Source of the DNA: Arcicella sp034519515
GTDB lineage: Bacteria > Bacteroidota > Bacteroidia > Cytophagales > Spirosomataceae
Direction of reading: 5' to 3'
Length of the DNA: 64,000 nt
Assembly (NCBI GenBank): GCA_034519515.1
Contig: JAXHOK010000050.1
Coordinates: 62,001-126,000, forward strand
The position numbers were made by a program, and so were the translations under genes. Below are positions 16,615-25,572 of the stretch, in pieces. The number at the start of each line of letters is the position of its first letter. Positions within the stretch are counted from its first letter, which is position 1. The notes under the pieces are model-generated. The model saw only the letters and a list, made by a program, of their open reading frames with translations, did not search any database and was not told the DNA's origin.

Positions 16615-17963
16615 TATTCATTATACAACTTCCCCATTGCCTTATCCAAATCAACTTTGGCAATCAAGGCATTATACAAAGTAGTAAAATAGTTCGTCTG
16701 GGCTTCTTTTGAGGCAATTTCGGCATTGATTACTTCCAAGTTTGAGCCAACACCTTGCTTATACTTTATCTTTGACACCCTCACGATTTCCTTTGCCAAA
16801 TCCATATTTGCTTTCTGTTCTACCAAGGTTTCATAAGCATTTTTTAACGTGATTTGACCTTGTTTTACTTGTAAATCAATCGAATTTTCTAATAATTCGT
16901 AACTATTTTTTACCTTCTGCAAATTATTCTGCGATTGAATAATTTTATTTTTGCGTTGAAAACCATCAAAAATTGGCACTTGTACGGCAAACCCAATACT
17001 GGCAGCATTGAACCAAGGTTTTGTAATTAAATCAAAAAACTGTGGACGACCTGCCGAATAATTATATCCTCCCGTCAGAGCCACTCTTGGTAAATAACCC
17101 ACTTTTTGATTTTTTAAATCTAATTCCGCTAACTTATTTTGAGTTTGTAAAATAGAATATTCAACACGATTGCCATATTTCAATTCTTGTTCAGCATCTG
17201 GGGCTAATTCACTCATGTTTACGTCCGCTAATTTATCTGTCAAAGTAAGTATTTCATTAATTTTTTTACCCATCTGGAACTTCAAAGCAGCATAACTCAA
17301 TTCCTGCAAACGTTCAACATTTTTAGCTTCAATTTTTAAGTTATTCAACTGAACTTCAAGGCGTTGCACATCAATTTTTTCCACAAACCCTTGCCCATTT
17401 AATGCCCGAGTATCACGTAAAAGAGAATCTAAACGACCAATGTTTAAGTCCAGAATTTTTATTCTTTCTTCATTAACCAAAATACCATAATAAGCCTTTG
17501 TAACGTTTTCGGCAGATTGTTGTTTGGTTTGAAGCAATACTTTTTTGGGTAAATCCACATAAACATCCGCCGCCTTCAAGCCTAATAAGTAAGAGCCATC
17601 AAAAACTAACTGATTAAAATTTATGCCCGCAAATCCACTATTGGCAACCCCAAATTCAGCCGCAATTACTGAGCCTTCGGGAGCAGTTGGGTCAAATGTC
17701 CGAGCAGGAATAAATACTTTCTGGATAATAAAGTTGTTCGTGTAAGTAACGTTGGCACTCACTTGGGGTAATCCCAATCCTTTGATTTCACGGACTCTTG
17801 CCTCGGCATTCAAAATGTCAATCTGAGCATTTTTGATAGAAACATGATTTTTGACGGCATATTCTACTGCTTCACGGAGTGTGTAACTTTGTTGAGAAAA
17901 TGAGAGGTTTGAGGCAAGCAATAGGCTCATAATCAGCCATTTACTTCGTATTTTTATCTTCAT
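16614..17963 (-). CDS. TolC-family outer-membrane efflux protein
   Basis: A 449-residue outer-membrane channel with a signal peptide (LIMSLLLASNLSFSQ) and the doubled TolC repeat. Each half starts with the LREAVEYAVKNHVSIKNAQ / NKLAELDLKNQKVGYLPRV type helix, and the strand sequence ALTGGYNYS marks the barrel part. The C-terminal helix KQGVGSNLEVINAEIASKEA is typical. It is the first structural gene of the efflux operon, 75 bp before the adaptor. The leader has a GTTCAC-8-GTGAAC inverted repeat (about 17974-17999) that could be a regulator site. Confidence 0.93.
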   Translation of the reverse strand: MKIKIRSKWLIMSLLLASNLSFSQQSYTLREAVEYAVKNHVSIKNAQIDILNAEARVREIKGLGLPQVSANVTYTNNFIIQKVFIPARTFDPTAPEGSVIAAEFGVANSGFAGINFNQLVFDGSYLLGLKAADVYVDLPKKVLLQTKQQSAENVTKAYYGILVNEERIKILDLNIGRLDSLLRDTRALNGQGFVEKIDVQRLEVQLNNLKIEAKNVERLQELSYAALKFQMGKKINEILTLTDKLADVNMSELAPDAEQELKYGNRVEYSILQTQNKLAELDLKNQKVGYLPRVALTGGYNYSAGRPQFFDLITKPWFNAASIGFAVQVPIFDGFQRKNKIIQSQNNLQKVKNSYELLENSIDLQVKQGQITLKNAYETLVEQKANMDLAKEIVRVSKIKYKQGVGSNLEVINAEIASKEAQTNYFTTLYNALIAKVDLDKAMGKLYNE

Positions 17964-18083
17964 TGTAATGATGGTAAAAGGTTCACAATATGAGGTGAAC
18001 TAATTTGAAAAATTGAAACATTAGTAACGCAAATTAAATAACCTCACCCATTACTACTCATTCTTTTTGCCCCGTTCTTCGTT

Positions 18084-18124
18084 GGTAAAATCCTCATTTA
18101 GCGATGCTAAACTGCGGTTTTACC
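18084..18124. terminator. Hairpin between TetR gene and TolC gene
   Basis: Imperfect arms GGTAAAATCCTCATTTAGC and GCTAAACTGCGGTTTTACC around GAT. The palindrome belongs to an interspersed-repeat style seen in Bacteroidota; here it separates the regulator from the efflux genes. Confidence 0.55.
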
Positions 18125-18196
18125 GCCTCGAAAGGAACAAAAATAATCTCGTATTAATGGATGATATTATTTAATTCCCGTACTTATTAATTTAAC

Positions 18197-18793
18197 TTAC
18201 AGACACTCTTCGTAAACTTGAAGCCCCTTTTGGGTCATAATACCCCTGAAAAAATGATCAAGCAGTGTAATTTCTACATCCACAATATTAAATTTATTGG
18301 GAGGAAAAATTTGTGGGTCAAAGGCAAATTCTACTTGTTCCAAGCGTAATTTTGCCAAAATTTCTACTTTTATGTTATCCCTAAAAAGTCCTTGTTCAAT
18401 GCCTTCACGGAGATCTTTTATGATAGTAGTTAAAATAAAATTTTGTTTATGGTCTTGAAATAATTGCCAAGTATTGGGATGGTACTTTTTTATGTCAAAC
18501 AGAGTAGAAGGGTTAATTTCCGTGAAAGCCTGTTTGAATAAATCCATCGATTTCACCGTTTTTTCAATCACATTCTTACTCGTTTTTTCCAATTTTTCCC
18601 ACTCACATTTGTCTTGTTCCATTTCAGCTTTCATTAACTGATAAACCAGTGCGTCTTTGTCTTCAAAATGCTGATAAATGGTCTTTTTCGAGATTCCTAA
18701 CTCATTAGCAATGTCATCCATCGTTACGGATTTTACGCCGTATCGAAAAAATTGCTCCCTTGCCTTAGCTATTATTCTATCTTTAATTTCCAA
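18197..18793 (-). CDS. TetR/AcrR-family regulator of the first efflux operon
   Basis: A 198-residue regulator. The N-terminal HTH reads IIAKAREQFFRYGVKSVTMD then DIANELGISKKTIYQHFEDK, the standard TetR form; the remaining 140 residues are the helical ligand-binding and dimer part. It lies just upstream of the TolC-adaptor-RND genes on the same strand, the usual layout of a local repressor that responds to an exported compound. The leader contains AAACTTTG and CAAAGTTT arms at about 18841-18872 that could be its own operator. Confidence 0.88.
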   Translation of the reverse strand: MEIKDRIIAKAREQFFRYGVKSVTMDDIANELGISKKTIYQHFEDKDALVYQLMKAEMEQDKCEWEKLEKTSKNVIEKTVKSMDLFKQAFTEINPSTLFDIKKYHPNTWQLFQDHKQNFILTTIIKDLREGIEQGLFRDNIKVEILAKLRLEQVEFAFDPQIFPPNKFNIVDVEITLLDHFFRGIMTQKGLQVYEECL

Positions 18794-19250
18794 TTTTTTA
18801 TCTTCAAAAAAACTTCTGAAACATTCAGAGTTTACATGATTAAACTTTGGAAACTTTCATTTGGTTCAAAGTTTTTATAATTTTTTTAATATTTAAGTTT
18901 TTTTTTGATGAACGGTGAATAAAAAAATGGCTTTCCACTTAGTTTGAAGCTATATTTTTAATTTTTATGAGAATAATGATATTTTAGAAATTTTGTATTT
19001 CGGAGGGATTCAGACTTTTGTCATTGCGAGGTATTCTCATTGTCATTGCGAGGTACTCTCATTGTGTCATTGCGAGGTACTCTCATTGTCATTGCGAGGT
19101 ACGAAGCAATCTGCACGATTGATGCAATTAAATTTGAAGTTCTTTTTCCGTAAGCCAGAAGATTGCTTCGTACCTCGCAATGACAAACAGCATCACAAAA
19201 ATTATACCCCAAACCGTCACACAAACCAGCCAATACCTTATCTTTGAAGT
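18794..19250. other. Non-coding stretch with GTCATTGCGAGG repeats
   Basis: No gene is supported here. 18794-18990 is A+T-rich leader of the TetR gene. 19020-19185 is built from repeats, and the ORFs that cross it on both strands are repeat translations. Confidence 0.7.
19020..19185. repeat. GTCATTGCGAGGTAC repeat array and hairpin
   Basis: Four direct copies of GTCATTGCGAGGTA start at 19020, about 19041, 19066 and 19088. The last extends to GAAGCAATCT and is perfectly inverted at 19160-19185, making a 26-bp stem. This word is a well-known interspersed repeat in Bacteroidota genomes. The partial direct copies suggest stepwise duplication of the hairpin's 5' arm. Confidence 0.9.
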
Positions 19251-19397
19251 ATGAAAACAGTCCTAAAAATACTGAAATATGCCCTGATTTTTTACGTGCT
19301 TTTGGTAATGTTAGCTACGATATTTCAAGAAAAACTCCTTTTCCGAAATACTAAAATTGACTATGAATTATCAATACCAATTCAAAGGGAATTTTGA
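19251..19397 (+). pseudogene. Membrane-anchor end of the alpha/beta hydrolase, out of frame
   Basis: A 48-codon frame begins ATG 19251 and gives VLKILKYALIFYVLLVMLAT then FQEKLLFRNTK, the usual N-terminal anchor and start of this hydrolase family. It then leaves the family and stops at 19397, while the body of the hydrolase is open in the next frame from 19357. Dropping one A from the AAAA run at 19353-19356 would join them. Confidence 0.6.
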
Positions 19398-20073
19398 AGA
19401 AATGTGGTTTCAACCCGAAGCTAATGTGAAACTAAATGCCTTGTATTTCAAGGCGGATTCCACGAAAAGAAAGGGACTAATTTTATACTTTCATGGTAAC
19501 TCTGACGATTTGCGGAGATGGGGAAAATATGCGGAAGCTTTTACGAAAAACACTTATGATATTTTGATGATTGATTACCGACAGTTCGGTAAATCAACGG
19601 GAGAAATGTCTGAAAAAGCCTTTCATACGGATGCACGTTATGTATATGAATGGGCGAAAAAACGATTTCCAGAAGATGAAATCATCATCTATGGGCGTTC
19701 GTTAGGAACAGGAATTGCCACAAGACTAGCCTCTGAAACCAACCCGAAAATGCTATTGTTGGAAACGCCCTATTACAGCCTCATTGACGTAGGAATGAGT
19801 TATTTACCCATTATTCCCTACAATTTTTTATTGAGATATAAAATGCGTACCGACCTCTGCATCAAACAAGTACGTTGCCCAATTCATCTTTTTCACGGTA
19901 CAAAAGATGAAGTTGTACCTTATAAATCAAGTCTGAAATTGGCAGCCTTATTAGACAAAAAACCGTCCGAAATCTTAATAACGATTCCAAACGGCAAACA
20001 TAAAAATTTAGGAGAATTTCGGGAATATCAAGTGGCGTTGAATAATCTTTTATCGGCGAACGGTAAAAGGTGA
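19357..20073 (+). CDS. Alpha/beta hydrolase, BEM46/YfhR-like (possibly frameshifted)
   Basis: A 238-residue serine hydrolase core. Visible are the oxyanion region LILYFHGNSDDLRRWG, the nucleophile elbow IIYGRSLGTGIATRLA, the acid region HLFHGTKDEVVPY and the histidine in PNGKHKNLGE. Family members have an N-terminal membrane anchor, which here is found in another frame just upstream (19251-19397). The listed start is a TTG at 19357; ATG 19363 is equally possible, and either would give an unanchored protein. Substrate is unknown. The last codons and the stop lie in a long ACGGTAC-type hairpin shared with the end of nuoK. Confidence 0.8.
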   Translation: MTMNYQYQFKGNFEEMWFQPEANVKLNALYFKADSTKRKGLILYFHGNSDDLRRWGKYAEAFTKNTYDILMIDYRQFGKSTGEMSEKAFHTDARYVYEWAKKRFPEDEIIIYGRSLGTGIATRLASETNPKMLLLETPYYSLIDVGMSYLPIIPYNFLLRYKMRTDLCIKQVRCPIHLFHGTKDEVVPYKSSLKLAALLDKKPSEILITIPNGKHKNLGEFREYQVALNNLLSANGKR

Positions 20074-20134
20074 ACGGTACACGGAAGAATTGTCGTCCAG
20101 CTTTTTCCCGTGTACCGTCCACCCTTTACCGTTC
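20058..20134. repeat. ACGGTAC repeat hairpin joining two gene ends
   Basis: Arms at 20058-20084 and 20108-20134 (core GGTGAACGGTACACGG and its complement) form a 27-bp stem with two mismatches. The left arm codes the last residues of the hydrolase and the right arm the last of nuoK, so the repeat works as a shared bidirectional terminator. Confidence 0.85.
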
Positions 20135-20437
20135 ACCTACTTTACTAATCTCATCCAGATTTACTGTATTAAAATATTCAAAAGTCTTCAAGATAATTGC
20201 CAAAGCCACAACTGATTCGCAAACTGCCACCACTACTACGAACAAAGCAAACATTTGTCCTTGCAGATTTGGGTCATTCTTACTGAAAGCTATTAGATTG
20301 AGGTTCACTGCATTAAGCATCAATTCAATGCCCATCAACACCACAATTACGTTGCGTTTGGTCAATACCACCGCCAAGCCAATGCTGAAAAGCAAAGCAC
20401 TTGTGATGAGATAATATGGTAAAAAACTATTGTCCAT
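20126..20437 (-). CDS. nuoK: NADH-quinone oxidoreductase subunit K
   Basis: A small membrane subunit of complex I with three transmembrane helices. The conserved glutamates lie in VVLMGIELMLNAVNLNLIAF and VVVAVCESVVALAIIL. An upstream ATG at 20473 would add 12 residues, but that stretch is a translation of the ATCGAAAATCGA repeat, so I start at ATG 20437 to give 103 residues, the usual size. nuoK normally follows nuoJ; here nuoJ and nuoI are 33 kb away at 53-55 kb. It lies just after ispH on the same strand. Confidence 0.93.
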   Translation of the reverse strand: MDNSFLPYYLITSALLFSIGLAVVLTKRNVIVVLMGIELMLNAVNLNLIAFSKNDPNLQGQMFALFVVVVAVCESVVALAIILKTFEYFNTVNLDEISKVGER

Positions 20438-20476
20438 TAAGTCGATTTTCGATGTTCGTGTTTCGATGTTCAATAC

Positions 20477-21784
20477 TTAGTTCACCATCGAAGCGCCTGT
20501 AAAAAATGAATGTAATCTCAATAAAATTGATTCCACTACCGCATCTGGGCAAGAAGCCCCACAGGTGAGCATAATCGTTACTTGCTCTTTATCGGGAAGA
20601 AAATTTTTAGTAATTTTTTCGGTTTTTGTATGCAAATCAAAATGGCTTATCAAGTTGTCTGTCAGGATTTTATCTGCCGAAGATATAAAATAAGTCGGTA
20701 ATTTTTGTTCGCAAAGTTCTACTAAATGTGATGTGTTTGAAGAATTATAACCACCCGCTACAATTGCTAAATCAGCCTCTTCTTTCAAGAGTCCGTAAGT
20801 AGCAGCTTGGTTATCATTGGTGGCGTAACAAAGTGTGTCACGAGTATCAGCAAAATAAGCAGTTACATCAGACCCCGCAATATCATACTTTTGAATCATA
20901 ACTTGTTTTAAATAATCCGCAATTCCCTGAGTGTCAGAAGCTAACATAGTAGTTTGATTAACAACGCCAATTCTTTTCAAATCTTTTGTTACATCAAATC
21001 CTTCCGAAAATTGTCCTTCAAATTCTATGTAAAACTCTTCTGAAGGTTTTTCGCCTGTGATGTATTTGGCTAATTCTATGGTTTGTTCCATATTTTTCAC
21101 CACAATAGTAGGAGCATTTTCTTTGGAGTGTGAAAATGTTGCTCGGGTTTCTTCATGCGTCGGTTTCCCGTGAACCACAATCGTGTAATCTTTCTGACCA
21201 ATGGCAGTGGCTCTGTTCCAAACTTTTTCCACGAACGGACAAGTAGTGTCGTACTGATAAGCATCAATACCAATACTCGCCAAGCGATTTTGAATCTCAA
21301 CGGTTGTTCCAAAAGCAGGTACAATCACCACATCTTCGGGTGTGAGTTCATTCCAGTCAATGAGCTGATTTCCAGCAGTATCCATAATGAATTTCACGCC
21401 ACGGCTCAATAAGTCTGAATTCACATCAGGATTATGTATCATCTCCGACAATAGGAAAATTCTTTTCCCTTGATTCTCCTCAATCGTTTTGTAAGCGATT
21501 TCCACAGCATTTTCCACACCGTAACAAAAACCAAAATGTCTGGAAATAAGAAATCTAATAGGACCATAATTCAGCACCGTTGGAGAGAAATCTTTTTTGA
21601 GTTTGTCTTGTATTCGGCGATTTTCCTTGATGTTGCCGATGATGTTGCTTTTATACAGGTCGGGTATGTGAAAAGACTTCATTTTCTTCATTTTTTTTCG
21701 TGCCTCAATTTCTATTTGGGGAGATTGGACTCGAAATCGTTTAACATCAAAATAATTGCTAATTACCTCCATCTCTTTAAACAA
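20477..21784 (-). CDS. ispH: 4-hydroxy-3-methylbut-2-enyl diphosphate reductase
   Basis: The last enzyme of the MEP isoprenoid pathway, an iron-sulfur protein giving IPP and DMAPP. The three cluster cysteines are in HFGFCYGVENAVEIAY, YDTTCPFVEKVW and TCGASCPDAVVE. HNPDV, HGKPTHEET and GGYNSSNTSHL carry the substrate-binding histidines and the SSN motif. At 435 residues it is longer than the E. coli enzyme (316): about 75 residues are added at the N-terminus and an insert lies near residue 240-290, as in other Cytophagales-type proteins. The stop is 3 bp before the repeat-derived upstream ATG of nuoK. Confidence 0.95.
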   Translation of the reverse strand: MFKEMEVISNYFDVKRFRVQSPQIEIEARKKMKKMKSFHIPDLYKSNIIGNIKENRRIQDKLKKDFSPTVLNYGPIRFLISRHFGFCYGVENAVEIAYKTIEENQGKRIFLLSEMIHNPDVNSDLLSRGVKFIMDTAGNQLIDWNELTPEDVVIVPAFGTTVEIQNRLASIGIDAYQYDTTCPFVEKVWNRATAIGQKDYTIVVHGKPTHEETRATFSHSKENAPTIVVKNMEQTIELAKYITGEKPSEEFYIEFEGQFSEGFDVTKDLKRIGVVNQTTMLASDTQGIADYLKQVMIQKYDIAGSDVTAYFADTRDTLCYATNDNQAATYGLLKEEADLAIVAGGYNSSNTSHLVELCEQKLPTYFISSADKILTDNLISHFDLHTKTEKITKNFLPDKEQVTIMLTCGASCPDAVVESILLRLHSFFTGASMVN

Positions 21785-21949
21785 CTTTTATGATTAACAG
21801 TTTTGAAATAAGAATCAAATATGTATTTTGTCTAATTTTTTCGTTAAAAACTTCACAAAATACTTGATTTTCAATCTTTTAAATTTTCAGACATCAAATT
21901 TAATTGGTATTTCTATTGATAGGTGATTTTTTACAAAATAAATAAATTC

Positions 21950-22432
21950 ATGTCTCGCAAAACAGTGTTAAAATATAAGAACTACGATGTTCATTCCATC
22001 ACTACGGTTTCGCCATTGGGCAAGGTCAATGCCAACATTGCCACGTGGGTGATGCAGAGTGCCATGCAAGGCAAGTTTCTGACGGTTGCTCTATACAAAA
22101 CCGATTATACCATCGAGTTGGTTCGGGAAAGTATGATACTGAACGTCAATCTTTTAGCCCAAGACCAAGGAAAAAAATTGATTCCAAAATTGGGCAGAAA
22201 GAGCGGTAAAACGTCCAATAAATTTGTCAATCTTCCCTTTGAATTTGATGAAAGAGGCTGCCCGTTTCTGACCGAATCCATCGGCTACGTTCAATGCAAA
22301 TGCGTGGGTAGTGTAGATTCAGGTGACCACGAATTATTCGTTTGTGAGGTTCTGAAGCAAATAACGCTGAACCCTGATAAAGAAGTTCTAACCAATAATT
22401 ATCTAAGGGAAAACGGGTTGGTGCGGGGATAA
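21950..22432 (+). CDS. Flavin reductase-like FMN-binding protein
   Basis: A 160-residue protein of the flavin reductase-like domain family. HSITTVSPLGKVNANIATWV and MQGKFLTVALYKTDYTIELV are the FMN-binding strands, and NVNLLAQDQGKKLIPKLGRK-like sequence follows. Such proteins bind FMN and reduce it or transfer electrons. ATG 21950 (MSRKT) is preferred over the in-frame ATG at 21923. The gene stands alone, followed by a strong hairpin. Confidence 0.75.
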   Translation: MSRKTVLKYKNYDVHSITTVSPLGKVNANIATWVMQSAMQGKFLTVALYKTDYTIELVRESMILNVNLLAQDQGKKLIPKLGRKSGKTSNKFVNLPFEFDERGCPFLTESIGYVQCKCVGSVDSGDHELFVCEVLKQITLNPDKEVLTNNYLRENGLVRG

Positions 22433-22446
22433 CTTAGGGATAACCG

Positions 22447-22499
22447 CAAGGACGGGAGAACGCTAATGTATTTTTAATTTGCGTCTTCCCGTCCTTGCA
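22447..22499. terminator. Hairpin after the flavin reductase gene
   Basis: Arms GCAAGGACGGGAGAACGC and GCGTCTTCCCGTCCTTGC pair over 16 of 18 bases around a 17-base A+T loop. Size and GC content suggest another repeat-type palindrome serving as terminator. Confidence 0.7.
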
Positions 22500-22656
22500 G
22501 TTATTATTCATCCTGTTTTTTCTAAAAATAATTACATAAAATTTCCTCAAATATGAACTTTTGGCAGAAAACAGGCAATTATCATCCAAATTATAGAAGG
22601 CTTATTGTATTTTTACAGTAATATCTTAATAATATAGAATAAACTGTAACCAAAAT

Positions 22657-24132
22657 ATGTCTTTTCAAAGAAAATCCAAAATTGTAGCCACCATCGGTCC
22701 AGCTTCCGAAACGAAGGAAATGCTGATTAAATTTGCTGAAGCGGGCGTAAATATCTTCCGTCTCAACTTCTCGCATGGAACCCACGAAAACCACCTGCAA
22801 AGACTCAAAACCATCAGAGAAATTTCTGAGGAAATGGGTACTAATCTTTCAGTTCTTCAAGATTTGCAAGGACCCAAAATCCGTACTCAATTGGTTGAAA
22901 ATAATGGCGTAGAAATCAAGGCGGGCAACAAATTGACCTTCGTGATGGACGAAACCCTGATGGGAAATTCTGAGCGTGTCGGTACAACTTATACGTCTAT
23001 GTACTTGGATGTAAACGTGGGCGAAAGAATTTTGATGGATGATGGTAATTTGGAAGTAAAGGTTTTAGAAATTGATAAAATCAAGAAGGAAGTAATCACA
23101 GAGGTTGTTTACGGAGGAATCTTGAAATCTAAAAAAGGCATCAATTTGCCTGGTACAAAGGTTTCATTACCTTGTTTAACCGAAAAAGACCTCAAAGATT
23201 TGTACTTCGGACTCGACAACGGTGTCGATTGGATTGCCCTTTCGTTTGTTCGTTCTGCCGCTGATATTCACGATATTAAAGATAGGATTAAGGCTTACGG
23301 TAAGAATAACACCAAGGTAATTGCCAAAATAGAAACGCCCTTTGCCATTGAAAATTTGGATGAAATCATTGCCGCAACTGATGCCATCATGGTAGCACGT
23401 GGTGATTTGGGCGTGGAAATTGACGGAGCAAGAGTGCCACACTTACAGAAATTAATGGTCGAAAAATGCACGGCAGCGGGCAAACCCGTAATTGTGGCAA
23501 CCCAAATGCTGGAATCCATGATTACGAATCCCGTGCCAACCCGTGCGGAGACTTCTGACGTGGCAAATGCCATTTTGCAAGGTGCATCCGCCACGATGTT
23601 GAGCGGTGAATCTGCTTCGGGAGCATATCCTTTGAAAGCCGTTGAAACGATGGCACACATCCAAGAAGTGGTTGAACAACAACAAAATGAAATTAAGATT
23701 GTGAAGGGGGATGAGGCTTCAATTTATTTTAAAAATCACTCTTTGGGACAAAGCGATTCCAAATTTGCTTTGAACGACCGCATGATTGCAGGTGCCTGTC
23801 GCCTTGCCCGTGATACTGAAGCGAGTGCCATTCTGTGCATCACCAATAGTGGTTATACTGCCTTTCGTTTGTCGGCACACCGCCCAAAAGCTGGTTTGTA
23901 TATTTTTACTTCCAACAAAGCAGTTGGCACAGAAATGGGCTTGTTGTGGGGAGCAAAAGTATTTTATTTTGATGCCACAGGCAAAGATTTGGAAGCAACC
24001 GTAAAAGGCATGACTGACATCTTGAAAGCAAAAGGTTTACTATCCGTTGGCGATACGTATGTAACTACGTTGAGTATTCCTTCTAATAAAAATTTGAAGA
24101 CGAATACAGTGCAGCTGGGAACGGTAGAATAG
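22657..24132 (+). CDS. pyk: Pyruvate kinase
   Basis: A 491-residue glycolytic pyruvate kinase making pyruvate and ATP from PEP and ADP. The N-terminus is KIVATIGPASETKEM; the catalytic motif IIAATDAIMVARGDLGVEI and the metal/substrate motif KVIAKIETPFAIENLDE are intact, followed by the C-terminal regulatory domain. Length is normal. Its last 140 bp and the following 9 bp are repeated exactly at 36381-36529, so the gene end is the left border of a 12.4-kb inserted segment. The gene itself is complete. Confidence 0.97.
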   Translation: MSFQRKSKIVATIGPASETKEMLIKFAEAGVNIFRLNFSHGTHENHLQRLKTIREISEEMGTNLSVLQDLQGPKIRTQLVENNGVEIKAGNKLTFVMDETLMGNSERVGTTYTSMYLDVNVGERILMDDGNLEVKVLEIDKIKKEVITEVVYGGILKSKKGINLPGTKVSLPCLTEKDLKDLYFGLDNGVDWIALSFVRSAADIHDIKDRIKAYGKNNTKVIAKIETPFAIENLDEIIAATDAIMVARGDLGVEIDGARVPHLQKLMVEKCTAAGKPVIVATQMLESMITNPVPTRAETSDVANAILQGASATMLSGESASGAYPLKAVETMAHIQEVVEQQQNEIKIVKGDEASIYFKNHSLGQSDSKFALNDRMIAGACRLARDTEASAILCITNSGYTAFRLSAHRPKAGLYIFTSNKAVGTEMGLLWGAKVFYFDATGKDLEATVKGMTDILKAKGLLSVGDTYVTTLSIPSNKNLKTNTVQLGTVE

Positions 24133-24141
24133 AGTATAAAG
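23993..24141 (+). repeat. Left copy of 149-bp direct repeat at the pyk 3' end
   Basis: 149 bases, identical by eye to 36381-36529 (offset 12388). The repeat runs from inside pyk codon 446 to 9 bases past the stop. Bases on both outer sides differ at once, so the ends are sharp. It behaves like a left attachment site or a recombination scar. Confidence 0.92.
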
Positions 24142-24161
24142 GTTAGCTTTTAGAGTATGTG

Positions 24162-24198
24162 AAAAATCCTCTCAGAAATTGTTTCTGAGAGGATTTTT
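24162..24198 (+). terminator. Terminator after pyk (left border)
   Basis: Arms AAAAATCCTCTCAGAAA and TTTCTGAGAGGATTTTT, followed by T-rich DNA. It also faces the end of the lanC remnant on the minus strand. Confidence 0.85.
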
Positions 24199-24202
24199 GG
24201 TT

Positions 24203-25338
24203 TTATTCAAATTTCAAACCATATATTCCTTCCCAACTTAGTTTTTTGTTAGATTGATATGATAACAAAGTAAGTTTCAGCCCTATCTCTCCTTCAAAAA
24301 TATTAGATTTTGATGATTGAAAAAGGTTATTTTGTAAATCATCAAGGTATAATTGGCAGGTTTTTTCATACCAATATGATGCTCCCTTTTGATAAGCATC
24401 AAATTTTGTAATTTGGAATAGTTTATTATATAACAGTGCTACTCCAGAAGAACCATATAATAAATTGGAATGAATAACAGAATGTTGTTCATTAGTTTTT
24501 CTTACCAAAGTATTCAAACCAACAAAATTAGCAAGTTTTTGATATTCAGGGCGATTGAAAAGACTACTGTATTGATATAGTAAAATTGCCTTTTGTTAAA
24601 TCTCAGAAGCTAAAGACATATTATTTGAAAAAATAGGACGTTACAATCATCAACTTGATTGGGAAAAAAATCGAAAGAATGATTAGAGAAATCAACATCA
24701 CTTTTATAATTCAAAATATATTTTAGACTATTATCAATTATATTCCCAACAATAAAGTTATCAGTGCTGAAATGATAGACCCTCATCAATGAATAAAGAA
24801 GACCTGTAAGACCCCAAGGCATTGTTAAGTCAGTATTTTTATTATAAACTATTCTACTCCCCAAATCATCATTTTTGATAATCCATTGAAGTTTTTGTAT
24901 GATTTCTGTTAAAAAAAATTGATACCGAATTTCAACAGTTTGGTTTTGTGTAAAGTAGTTAAGGATTCCTTGAATACCATTTATAAGTCCTATTTGTTTA
25001 GAGTTAATAAAATCAAAAGCAATGTTCAATAATTTCTCTTCCAATTGGTTTAGTATAACAGGTTTAGCTGAACCTAAATGCCTTAAAAGAGAAGTAATTC
25101 CTGCTAATGTAATAGAATCAAGGGGTGTATTGGTTATTGCTTGAACCGATATATCATCAATTATTTTTTTACATTTTACATAATACTGATTGTCATTAGT
25201 TACTTCATAAAGTGTAAAAAATAGTAGGGCATAAGAATATGCTTCAGAGAGTGAATTAATAAAAACCTCATTATTCAAAATCCTTCGTTTTAAATGGGTA
25301 GATGTATCTAAAAATGATGCGTGTTCTTTGAAAAACAT
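24203..25338 (-). pseudogene. LanC-like lanthionine synthetase, broken
   Basis: Two ORFs give the two halves of a LanC-like cyclase. The N-terminal half (25338-24610) has SITLAGITSLL, LINGIQGILNYF and MPWGLTGLLYSLMRVYH, the G-x-x-G helix pairs of the LanC toroid. The C-terminal half (24517-24203) has LLYGSSGVALLYNKL and FEGEIGLKLTLLSY. Between them the frame changes near 24640 and a TAA (24596-24598) interrupts the downstream frame. The zinc site also looks lost: LanC normally has Cys-His-Gly where LYG stands. LanC closes thioether rings in lanthipeptides. It lies downstream of a precursor gene on the same strand; no LanB or LanM is present. Confidence 0.65.
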
Positions 25339-25475
25339 TGTGAATTTATATTTGAATGTTTGTGTCGAAAACCTAAGGTAGTATTATTGGATAAGATAAA
25401 TCTTTTTGTTTTATCAAGTCTTTTGTGCATTAATATTTTTTAAGTTTCATTTTTCCTGATTAAATTTCTGAATAA

Positions 25476-25557
25476 TATGGTTAATTTTATAAAACATATT
25501 TTGTAGATTTTAAATAAAAATGACTAATCAACTTATATTTTTATAAAATTAACCATA
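25476..25557. terminator. Perfect 19-bp inverted repeat after the lanthipeptide gene
   Basis: TATGGTTAATTTTATAAAA at 25476-25494 is exactly inverted at 25539-25557. On the minus strand it starts 15 bases after the precursor's stop and precedes the lanC remnant, a position where RiPP operons often have a partial terminator. Confidence 0.55.
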
Positions 25558-25572
25558 CTATTTTACACCGAT

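Noticed and set aside
18993..19247. ORFs on both strands across 18993-19247
   Set aside because: Their products (HCHCEVLSLCHCE-like) are translations of the GTCATTGCGAGG repeat.
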